Part shown: one piece after another, positions 1 to 5,957 of the stretch
How positions within the stretch are numbered: the stretch's first letter is position 1
How the letters are laid out: each line of letters begins with the position of its first letter
Assembly: GCA_035602605.1 (NCBI GenBank)
Contig: DATNLZ010000019.1
Span: 1 to 6,814 of the forward strand
Length of the DNA: 6,814 nt
Source of the DNA: DASQHY01 sp035602605
Lineage (GTDB): Bacteria > Acidobacteriota > Terriglobia > Acidiferrales > UBA7541
Direction: 5' to 3'
Translations under genes and position numbers: made by a program
The notes under the pieces: model-generated
Seen by the model: only the letters and a program-made list of their open reading frames with translations
Database searches by the model: none
Told to the model about the DNA's origin: nothing

Positions 1-1
1 T

Positions 2-709
2 ATCACCTACGTGGAACCCCTGCAGCAATACGTGATGACTTACACGGCGCTTTCGCCCCGAGGCCCACGGATCGCCTTAGCAATATCAAAGGACCTGTTT
101 CACTGGCAACGTATGGGGCTGGCGAACTTTGCGCCGTGTCATGGCATCGAATTCGGCGACGTGGATAACAAAGATGCCAGTCTATTTCCCACTGCCATTC
201 CTAATCCATCCGGGCAACCAGAAATGGCCATCCTCCACCGGCCATTGTTTCCCGGCACTCGTCCAGAGGAAACCGCCTGCTGCTCCGCGTCCCGTGAGGT
301 GGATCTGGATCGGGAAAGCATCTGGATTTCCTACTGCTCGATGTCCCTAGAGAGCCATGACCCATATCGCTTCGGACAGTTCAGCTCTCATCACCGGTTG
401 GCAAGTCCCGTGTCTCCCTGGGAACGGCTAAAAATCGGCGGCGGGACTCCGCCCCTTCTTACCCGGCACGGCTGGATGATCATTTACCATGGTGTCAGCG
501 AATTGGGGGAAACGGGCAAAGACGGACATCGCCTGTGCTACGCGGCTGGGTTGATGGTGCTCTCGAGAGAGCAACCGAGCGTGATCCATTGTCGTTTGGC
601 AGAGCCGGCCCTAATCGAAGGAAATCAGCAAGCTGCGACTAATCCGAATGAATCACTTTCTCCTTTGTTCACCTTTCATTCGCATTTTGCCTCGATTCGT
701 CGCGATTAG
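2..709 (+). CDS. GH130-family glycoside phosphorylase/hydrolase, C-terminal part (5' end outside window)
   Basis: The reading frame is already open at the left edge (ITYVEP at bases 2-19), so the GTG at 11 is not the true start. GH130 enzymes are five-bladed beta-propellers that phosphorolyse or hydrolyse beta-mannosides and related oligosaccharides, usually in the cytoplasm. Family hallmarks seen here are ITYVEP...YVMTYTA, GPRIALAIS, DVDNKDASLFP followed by a LHRP strand, KIGGGTPP (bases 431-454) with GWMIIYHGV just after it, and a YCAAGLMVL...RLAEPAL strand pair. The catalytic Asp of the family normally lies just before the ITY(I/V)EP strand, so it would fall outside the window. The last 30 or so residues after AEPALIE lack the usual VVFPTG and YYG-AD propeller-closing motifs, and the frame ends at a TAG (707-709). 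The tail may be divergent or the gene truncated (see findings). The family assignment is firm. The substrate, and phosphorylase versus hydrolase activity, cannot be decided. Confidence 0.85.
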   Translation: MTYVEPLQQYVMTYTALSPRGPRIALAISKDLFHWQRMGLANFAPCHGIEFGDVDNKDASLFPTAIPNPSGQPEMAILHRPLFPGTRPEETACCSASREVDLDRESIWISYCSMSLESHDPYRFGQFSSHHRLASPVSPWERLKIGGGTPPLLTRHGWMIIYHGVSELGETGKDGHRLCYAAGLMVLSREQPSVIHCRLAEPALIEGNQQAATNPNESLSPLFTFHSHFASIRRD

Positions 710-1032
710 TACTACATTTTTACGACAGACGATTTCATCAGCATCTACAAATACATTCTCGAATGTTTCACGCCGGGCGCAGAGAATCCCTATAGCCATC
801 CCGGCGTTGCGATTCCACGACCTGCATGGCGTTGAACAACGGGAATTCAAAATTGTCCGGCACACGATCCAATCAATCGCCCCCACAGACAAGAGTGCCG
901 GGGCACAATCGAACCGAGAACAGCCATTTGTTGCGGCCCAAGTTGGGGTTTTGAGACGCTGATTGCTCCCCCGTCGAACTGCGCCCGGATATCGCATCGG
1001 AGCTCATCTGCGGCGCATCTTCTGCGCTATTG
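710..1032. other. Gap without a confident gene; possible in-frame continuation of the GH130 gene
   Basis: No ORF here looks like a real gene. Directly after the GH130 TAG, the same frame stays open for 41 codons (710-832, TGA at 833-835). It reads as plausible protein, beginning YYIFTTDDF and ending in a proline-rich PGVAIPRPAWR. From 836 to the aldolase stop at 1033 I see nothing coding. The convergent arrangement of the two flanking genes predicts transcription termination here, but no GC-rich hairpin followed by a T-run was found. Confidence 0.4.
770..807. repeat. GC-rich inverted repeat between convergent genes
   Basis: ACGCCGGG (770-777) and CCCGGCGT (800-807) are perfect 8-base complements around a 22-base loop. 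A stem of this kind between two convergent genes could act as a 3'-end hairpin, but there is no T-tract on either strand and the loop is long. It is not called a terminator. It also lies within the open stretch that follows the GH130 stop. Confidence 0.35.
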
Positions 1033-1791
1033 TCATGTGGCGTACTCGGGTTCCTCTCGGTTTAGAATCCTCTTCACGGCTTCGAAATGAAGGTGTGCCT
1101 GCTCGAGGATTTCGTCCACCTGGCTGGCGAACTTTTCACAAACAGCGGGCGGCACGATGCGCAGAGGGAGTCCGGTTGACTGCGCCAATACTTGATGCAT
1201 GCACGCGCGCTCCAAGTAGTACAGATCATCAAAAGCCACATCCACAGCGTTACCGGTTACGATTACACCGTGGTGGGAAAGAAAAACAATGGTGTTGTTA
1301 CCCTGCAAGGCTGCCGAAATGCGGTTTCCTTCTGCTTCGTCGAGTGCTTGACCGTTGTAATTGGCGTCGTAGGCAGTCCGTCCGTAAAACCGCAATGAAT
1401 TTTGGTGGATCCATGCCAATCCCTCTCCCTCAGTGCAACAAAGCGCAGTTGCATAGGGCATATGCGTGTGCAGCACGCATTTCGCTTCCGGTTTCGACGC
1501 GTGAATGCGTGAGTGAATGTAAAAGGCTGTCGGCTCGGCCTCATACTTGCCTTCAATCAATCTTCCCGAAGAATCCACCACAATCAAATCGCTAGCACGG
1601 ATTTCTGACCAGTGGAGTCCTCGTGGGTTCAGCAGAAATCGATTGGGGCTGCCTGGCACGACCACACTGAAGTGATTGCAAATGCCCTCACTGAAACCGA
1701 GCCGATGAGCAAAACGCAACGCCGCTGCGAGATTAACCCGCGTTTGCCAAATGGCATCCTGAGACAATCCTGAAGCTGGCTGATCGGTCAT
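1033..1791 (-). CDS. Class II aldolase/adducin-family protein (FucA/AraD-like)
   Basis: This 252-residue protein covers the whole class II aldolase domain. The family contains zinc-dependent enzymes that cleave or epimerise sugar phosphates (L-fuculose-1-phosphate aldolase, L-ribulose-5-phosphate 4-epimerase) and decarboxylating relatives, mostly cytoplasmic. Seen in the sequence: GFSEGICNHFS at residues 32-42 (the GxxxGxxNHxS substrate loop), catalytic Glu86 in EAEPTAFYIH, zinc ligands His108 and His110 in LHTH, and the third ligand in SHHG (His173/His174). All key residues are present, so it looks functional. The ATG at 1791 is chosen because it has a GGAG ribosome-binding site seven bases upstream and full domain coverage. 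The protein is slightly longer than E. coli FucA (about 215 residues), as is common in the adducin-like branch. The gene diverges from the glycosidase operon and may share control with it. The substrate cannot be assigned. Confidence 0.9.
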   Translation of the reverse strand: MTDQPASGLSQDAIWQTRVNLAAALRFAHRLGFSEGICNHFSVVVPGSPNRFLLNPRGLHWSEIRASDLIVVDSSGRLIEGKYEAEPTAFYIHSRIHASKPEAKCVLHTHMPYATALCCTEGEGLAWIHQNSLRFYGRTAYDANYNGQALDEAEGNRISAALQGNNTIVFLSHHGVIVTGNAVDVAFDDLYYLERACMHQVLAQSTGLPLRIVPPAVCEKFASQVDEILEQAHLHFEAVKRILNREEPEYAT

Positions 1792-1798
1792 TGCTTAG

Positions 1799-1802
1799 CT
1801 CC
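1799..1802 (-). promoter_or_regulatory. Ribosome-binding site of the class II aldolase gene
   Basis: On the minus strand GGAG is followed by seven bases (CTAAGCA) and then the ATG at 1791-1789. This supports the chosen start. Confidence 0.7.
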
Positions 1803-1971
1803 AATAGCGAGGGAGTATTTTATCGGCACCACGATTCTACAGCGCGCCGAGAATCGCACATAAGCTTGGAACCCCCGCGAATCGCGCCTCCCGCAGCTTG
1901 CGATGCAGTCTCTAGAAACTCTCGTCGACTGACGTTTGTCTTCGGCATGCAGCCCTTATGGCGCGGCGATT

Positions 1972-1981
1972 GAAACGTTTC
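1972..1981. promoter_or_regulatory. Candidate operator, perfect palindrome GAAACGTTTC
   Basis: This 10-base perfect palindrome is followed by a further overlapping CGTTTCG repeat, reading GAAACGTTTCGTTTCGCG. A central CG flanked by AAA/TTT is typical of LacI-family operators. The IclR-family KdgR site also uses GAAAC...GTTTC but with a spacer. If the weak minus-strand promoter at 1999-2027 is used, this site lies just downstream of its start, a position suited to repression of the aldolase gene. No binding protein can be assigned from the sequence. Confidence 0.45.
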
Positions 1982-1998
1982 GTTTCGCGAGGCAAGGG

Positions 1999-2027
1999 AG
2001 ATTAGTGTGGGTTCCTGGCATTGTCAA
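1999..2027 (-). promoter_or_regulatory. Weak candidate promoter toward the class II aldolase
   Basis: Read on the minus strand, a perfect TTGACA (2027-2022) is followed by a 17-base spacer and TAATCT (2004-1999), which matches only three of six -10 consensus positions. The transcript would have a leader of about 200 bases, which is long. Closer -10-like elements exist (TAGAAT, TAAAAT on the minus strand near 1820-1840) but lack good -35 partners. Confidence 0.3.
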
Positions 2028-2116
2028 ATAGATTTTGGATGCCTCGCGCTACACGATCACCGCGATCAACGACGACCTGGTCAGGCACGGGAGCGTACTA
2101 TACTGTGGTACGGGAT

Positions 2117-2132
2117 GTTTCACTAGTGAAAC
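2117..2132. promoter_or_regulatory. Candidate operator, 16-base perfect palindrome
   Basis: GTTTCACTAGTGAAAC is exactly self-complementary over 16 bases, so it is a strong dimer-binding candidate. Its centre lies about 60 bases upstream of the start predicted from the 2150-2178 promoter, and its edge is 17 bases before the -35 hexamer. That position fits an upstream activator or a looping repressor rather than direct polymerase block. Its half-sites use the same GTTTC/GAAAC words as the palindrome at 1972-1981, in everted order. Confidence 0.6.
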
Positions 2133-2149
2133 GTGGAGACGGCTGCCGC

Positions 2150-2178
2150 TTGACAGGGGATTCCGCGGTGCGTAGTAT
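2150..2178 (+). promoter_or_regulatory. Sigma70-type promoter of the glycosidase operon
   Basis: A perfect -35 TTGACA (2150-2155), a 17-base spacer (2156-2172) and TAGTAT (2173-2178, four of six -10 positions) point toward the glycosidase gene. The start would be near 2185, giving a leader of about 130 bases. This is the best promoter match in the window and lies on the expected side of the 16-base palindrome. Confidence 0.65.
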
Positions 2179-2300
2179 GTGTGCCGGCAAACAGGGTATT
2201 CGCAAAGGTCGCGAAATGTGATGCAGCGGGCGAAAAATAATCACCATGTCCCAGTCGTACACAGTCGTCGAATCTCCATATCCGTTCGATTCTGGACGAA

Positions 2301-2307
2301 GGAAGGG
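2301..2307 (+). promoter_or_regulatory. Ribosome-binding site deciding the glycosidase start
   Basis: GGAAGGG lies seven bases before the ATG at 2315. The in-frame upstream ATG at 2246 has no purine-rich site at a suitable distance (GAAAAATAATCACC), so 2315 is preferred. Confidence 0.6.
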
Positions 2308-2314
2308 ATACTCA

Positions 2315-3934
2315 ATGCCGAAGGTGGACAAAGCTGTGAACCGCACCTGGAGTTACGAGCGGTCCGACGAACTCAACGAACGATCGGCGACGGCAGGCCG
2401 TTTTGCCGTACTGAGATCAGTCCTCATTTTGTTCACACTGCTGGTAACGACTTCCGCATTCCCCCAGGACGAAGCGACGGTGACAGCACGCTGGGATCAG
2501 GGGACTTTTAAATCGCGCACCTCGGTTTCGATGAGTGTGTGTATCGAGCCCCCGCTGCGAAGGACCTCACCGATTCACGACCAGCTCTTTGACGCGATCC
2601 GCGATCTGAAAGCCGACTTCCTCCACTTTCAACCGTGGCGACCCTATCCGCGGATCGCGGTCGCAGAGTTAGAGCCGCCTCACGATGGCAAGACGTATTG
2701 GGACTTTTCTTTACTCGATCCAATTCTCATTGATTTCATGAAGGCGGCCGCGGGCCGGCCCGTGGTAATGAACATCAGCACCATCCCGCAGTGGATGTTT
2801 AAGACCGACAAACCAGTCGCGTATCCGTCAGACCCTGACGAAATTACATGGAACTATGAACAGGGCACCGAACTGCGCGATCCCACGATGAAGGAAGTAG
2901 CGGAATACTGGGCCAGGGTGGTGAGTTGGTATACCAAAGGCGGATTCAACGACGAATACGGAAAATGGCACGATTCCGGACATCATTTCAAGGTTGCGTA
3001 TTGGGAAGTGCTCAACGAGGTGGAATATGAACACACGATGACTCCGGAGTTTTACACGGGCCTATATGACGCCATCGTCACAGAAGTCCGGAAGGTTGCG
3101 CCAGAGATGAAGTTTGTGGGAATGGCGCTGGGACCTAGCGGGCCGTTGACCCAGCCGAAGTGGTTCGAATATTTCCTCGACCCCAAGAACCACAGACCAG
3201 GTATTCCGATCGACGCCTTTGCCTACCATTATTACTGCCAGCCATGTCCGGAACCCGACGCCGGGCCAGAAACACTGGCGTACACCCTATTTCCCCAGGC
3301 TATCGGCTTTGTGAACGTTGTCCGCTACATCGAAGCCATTCGCCAACGCCTGGCTCCGCACGCGATGACAATGATCGATGAAGTGGGAACGATTTTCCCC
3401 GATTCGCAAACTCCAGAGTCTGCCGATCGCATTCCGAATGTCTACTGGAACGCGAGTGCAGCGATGTTTGCCTTTCTTTACCCCCAACTGACCCGCTTGG
3501 GTATAGACGTCGTGCACGAATCGGAGCTGATCGACTACCCGGGGCAGTATCCGGGAACCACGCTCGTGCACTGGAAGACGGGTCGGCCGAATGCTCGATA
3601 CTGGGTCCTGAAGCTCATACGGGAGAACTTCGCCCCAGGAGACAAATTGGTTGGCACACGAGTGAACGTTGCAGCCGCAAAATTCCGCGATTCGTCGACC
3701 ACACGTGAGTTCGTGTACGGACAGGCGTTTGTAACGAATGAGGGGAAAAGAAAGATCTTGGTCGTCAACAAGCGAGACCAAAGTTTCGAGATTGTCATAC
3801 CTGACGGGGCCGGGGCCCAGGTGGAGTATGTCGATCAAAAGACAGCATCCGATCCCCCGGCCAAAGCCACACTTAAGGGCGATCGCTTTATGCTGAACGG
3901 GTTTGGCGTCGCCGTCGTAACGCTGGCGAAGTAA
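2315..3934 (+). CDS. Secreted clan GH-A glycoside hydrolase, GH39-like
   Basis: From the ATG at 2315 the protein has 539 residues; an upstream ATG at 2246 would add 23. A long hydrophilic N-region (residues 1-34) precedes a hydrophobic segment (about 35-49, SVLILFTLLVTTSAF) ending near SAFPQ, consistent with Sec export or a membrane anchor. The catalytic part resembles a TIM-barrel retaining glycosidase of clan GH-A. The acid/base Glu235 sits in WEVLNE, and the likely nucleophile Glu356 sits in MIDEVG. The spacing of 121 residues is close to GH39 beta-xylosidases. An AYHYYCQPCP strand lies between them, and a C-terminal beta-sandwich (about 450-539, with KILVVNKRD) follows, as in GH39 and related families. 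Family knowledge suggests beta-xylosidase, iduronidase-like or another exo-glycosidase activity; the sugar is not determined. It is the first gene of a tight operon with the Tat hydrolase. GH79-like or GH5-like membership is the main alternative. Confidence 0.72.
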   Translation: MPKVDKAVNRTWSYERSDELNERSATAGRFAVLRSVLILFTLLVTTSAFPQDEATVTARWDQGTFKSRTSVSMSVCIEPPLRRTSPIHDQLFDAIRDLKADFLHFQPWRPYPRIAVAELEPPHDGKTYWDFSLLDPILIDFMKAAAGRPVVMNISTIPQWMFKTDKPVAYPSDPDEITWNYEQGTELRDPTMKEVAEYWARVVSWYTKGGFNDEYGKWHDSGHHFKVAYWEVLNEVEYEHTMTPEFYTGLYDAIVTEVRKVAPEMKFVGMALGPSGPLTQPKWFEYFLDPKNHRPGIPIDAFAYHYYCQPCPEPDAGPETLAYTLFPQAIGFVNVVRYIEAIRQRLAPHAMTMIDEVGTIFPDSQTPESADRIPNVYWNASAAMFAFLYPQLTRLGIDVVHESELIDYPGQYPGTTLVHWKTGRPNARYWVLKLIRENFAPGDKLVGTRVNVAAAKFRDSSTTREFVYGQAFVTNEGKRKILVVNKRDQSFEIVIPDGAGAQVEYVDQKTASDPPAKATLKGDRFMLNGFGVAVVTLAK

Positions 3935-3940
3935 GAGGAG
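3935..3940 (+). promoter_or_regulatory. Ribosome-binding site of the CocE-like hydrolase
   Basis: GAGGAG begins immediately after the glycosidase stop codon and ends six bases before the ATG at 3947. It fixes this start and shows that the two genes are co-transcribed. Confidence 0.8.
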
Positions 3941-3946
3941 CAGGCA

Positions 3947-5944
3947 ATGCCGAAAGGGAACTGGGACCGCCGTGAGTTTGTGAAGAGCCTGGCCAGCCTG
4001 GCCGCCGGCACACTTCCGCTGCTGTCACAGACGGTCGACTCCAACGCGCAGGTTCCGGCGTCGTTGCAGGCGAGAGAAGGTATGCCGGCGGCAGCGCCGG
4101 CGAGCGGCCGACAACCTTGGTTTATGCGTGACGATCCGTCCTGGGTGGGGAAGTTGTCGCGACCACAGTACGAGATTGAATTTGAATTCAATGTAAAGAA
4201 GATCCCGATGAGAGACGGAGTTATGCTGGCGGCGAACATCTGGCGTCCGAAAGCCGCACGTAAGTTCCCCGTTATTTACATCCATCTCGCTTATGATAAA
4301 TCCAACACAGCCTTTTGCGTTGCAAGGGCAAAATACTTTGTTCCTCGCGGTTATGTGGTTGTTGCTGTGGATTGCCGCGGAAGGTACGACTCGGATGGGG
4401 TCCCCTATTTCTTCTGGCACACGGACTGGCGGAAGGGCGGGTTCGAAGGCCAGGATGTGCAGGACTGCCTAAATTGGATCGGAACCCAGCAGTGGTCCTC
4501 GGGGAAAATTGGAATGACGGGCCCGTCTTACTTGGGATTTGTGCAGTGGATGGGCGCAACGCTGGGCAGCCCTTATTTGACGACAATCATACCGTACTGT
4601 AGCCCCGACGACCATTATGACAACATTTTCCCTAGCGGTGCATTCCAACTTACGAACAGCATGCACATACTTTCTGTTCTCGGAGGAGGTAGCAGGACCA
4701 ACAACTTCAATCTCGAGACGGACTTTTTCGATTGGAACAAACTCGCTCCACACCTGCCGCTCCGGACGCTCGATGTAGCGATGATGGGCAAGAACACGGA
4801 GCTTTGGCAGGATTTCATGGATCATCCCGACAATGATCATTACTGGCGATTTAGCGTAGGCGATCGGCCGAGATCGGGACAGATGAGTGCGGGCAGGTAC
4901 CCGCAGGTGAAAGTTTCGACGTTGAACATTACCGGCTGGTATGACCAGGTGCAACAGGCCACAATCAACGGATATCTGGGAATGACACAGTATGGCCCAC
5001 AGTCGCTGCGCAACCAACATCACCTTATTGTGGGCCCGTGGGAACATGCGGTCGGCCGCCGCGTCGTAGGGGATATAGATTTCGGTGCTCAAGCGAGTGC
5101 AGAGAATCTCCGGAGTGAGCTGCAGTGGCAGCTATTCTGGTTAAAACCCGTGGAGTTGCGTTGGTATGACTACTGGCTGAAGGGTATTGATAACGGCATC
5201 ATGGATGAGCCGCCGGTGAACATATTCGTGATGTCCAAAAATGAGTGGCGGGCTGAAGCGCAATGGCCACTAAGCCGCGCCACCAATATCCATTACTACA
5301 TTCACAGTTCGGGTCATGCCAACAGCCGGTTCGGAGATGGTACCTTAAGCACGGATCCTCCTGAGCGGGAGCAAACCGACGCCTTCACTTACGATCCTAG
5401 CAACCCAGTTCCCACGTTCGGCGGCATTGAGCAGTGGCAAGGTTATGGACTTCCAAATTCGGACGGACCTCGCGACCAGCGCGTAGTTCAAGGCCGAAAC
5501 GATCTTCTCGTTTACACAAGCCCGCCTGTGGAAAAAGATACTGAAGTCACCGGTAGAATTCTATGCAAAGTGTTCGCAGCTTCAACAGCGCCTGACACCG
5601 ACTTCACAGCAAAGCTCATCGACGTGTATCCGAATGGCTATGCACAGATACTGCGCGAAGGAATCATACGGGGTCGTTATCGAACTTCATTCAAGAAACA
5701 AGAACTCTTACGTCCGGGAAATGTGTACGAGTTCACCATCGATTTGTGGTCCCTAAGCCATGTTTTCCTGACGGGACACAGGATACAGGTGGAAATTTCG
5801 AGCAGCAACTTTCCCAAGTACGATCGCAATCCGAACACCGGTGCGCGATTCGGTGAGGACGCACAACTACAAAAGGCCACGCAAACCATATTCCACGATA
5901 ACGAGCACCCTTCTCACATACTTTTGCCGGTGGTTCAGTCCTAG
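3947..5944 (+). CDS. Tat-exported CocE/NonD-family (X-Pro dipeptidyl-peptidase S15-like) hydrolase
   Basis: This 665-residue protein starts with a twin-arginine signal (DRREFVK, Arg8-Arg9, then SLASLAAGTLPLL and a likely cleavage near SNA-Q at residue 34). It should fold in the cytoplasm before export. The alpha/beta-hydrolase domain opens with VKKIPMRDGVMLAANIWRP. It carries Tyr116 in HLAYDKS (oxyanion-hole Tyr of the CocE family), nucleophile Ser194 in GPSYLG, Asp333 in GWYDQ and His367 in GPWEH, so the triad is complete. A helical lid lies between Ser194 and Asp333. The WYDYWLKGIDNG and NIFVMSKNEWR motifs lead into the C-terminal jelly-roll domain (about 425-665), ending in the SSSNFPKYDRNPNTG region typical of PepX_C. 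The family includes cocaine esterase, glutaryl-7-ACA acylase and X-prolyl dipeptidyl peptidase, so an ester or amide substrate is likely. Coupling to a glycosidase hints at a sugar-linked acyl group, which is inference. Confidence 0.9.
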   Translation: MPKGNWDRREFVKSLASLAAGTLPLLSQTVDSNAQVPASLQAREGMPAAAPASGRQPWFMRDDPSWVGKLSRPQYEIEFEFNVKKIPMRDGVMLAANIWRPKAARKFPVIYIHLAYDKSNTAFCVARAKYFVPRGYVVVAVDCRGRYDSDGVPYFFWHTDWRKGGFEGQDVQDCLNWIGTQQWSSGKIGMTGPSYLGFVQWMGATLGSPYLTTIIPYCSPDDHYDNIFPSGAFQLTNSMHILSVLGGGSRTNNFNLETDFFDWNKLAPHLPLRTLDVAMMGKNTELWQDFMDHPDNDHYWRFSVGDRPRSGQMSAGRYPQVKVSTLNITGWYDQVQQATINGYLGMTQYGPQSLRNQHHLIVGPWEHAVGRRVVGDIDFGAQASAENLRSELQWQLFWLKPVELRWYDYWLKGIDNGIMDEPPVNIFVMSKNEWRAEAQWPLSRATNIHYYIHSSGHANSRFGDGTLSTDPPEREQTDAFTYDPSNPVPTFGGIEQWQGYGLPNSDGPRDQRVVQGRNDLLVYTSPPVEKDTEVTGRILCKVFAASTAPDTDFTAKLIDVYPNGYAQILREGIIRGRYRTSFKKQELLRPGNVYEFTIDLWSLSHVFLTGHRIQVEISSSNFPKYDRNPNTGARFGEDAQLQKATQTIFHDNEHPSHILLPVVQS

Positions 5945-5957
5945 AGCTGGCCTCATT

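Larger units (their letters stand above)
1792..2314. other. Divergent intergenic regulatory region
   Basis: About 520 bases lie between the divergent aldolase and glycosidase start codons. No ORF here is convincing. The region holds two perfect palindromes (1972-1981 and 2117-2132) with shared GAAAC/GTTTC half-sites, a good promoter toward the glycosidase (2150-2178) and a weaker candidate toward the aldolase (1999-2027). Other small symmetric elements are CGCGA-A-TCGCG at 1876-1886 and CGTAC/GTACG at 2094-2112. A GC3-rich, protein-like open stretch at 2032-2172 is treated separately as a possible remnant. Confidence 0.6.

Noticed and set aside
653..997. 114-codon minus-strand open frame and the overlapping plus-strand frame 648-962
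   Set aside because: Both have low-complexity, Arg/Cys-rich translations with no family resemblance and no ribosome-binding site; they look like chance frames.
836..1032. Possible tRNA or small RNA (GGTTCGATT-like word on the minus strand)
   Set aside because: The flanking bases do not form a T-stem, and no acceptor or anticodon arm could be drawn.
963..1595. 210-codon plus-strand frame overlapping the aldolase gene
   Set aside because: It is antisense to a well-supported class II aldolase with all catalytic residues, and its translation is Arg/Pro-rich with no recognisable domain.
2078..2104. Alternative promoter with TATACT (2099-2104) upstream of the palindrome
   Set aside because: The -10 is good, but the best -35-like word (TGGTCA) leaves a spacer of only 15 bases, and the downstream TTGACA-17-TAGTAT is clearly better.
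2199..2215. TTCGC/GCGAA inverted repeat in the operon leader, considered as an attenuator or riboswitch part
   Set aside because: The stem is only five base pairs and there is no larger conserved structure or terminator-like partner.
2021..2221. 66-codon plus-strand frame starting with TTG upstream of the glycosidase
   Set aside because: It has no ribosome-binding site or family resemblance, it runs through the promoter, and its composition is unlike the neighbouring proteins.
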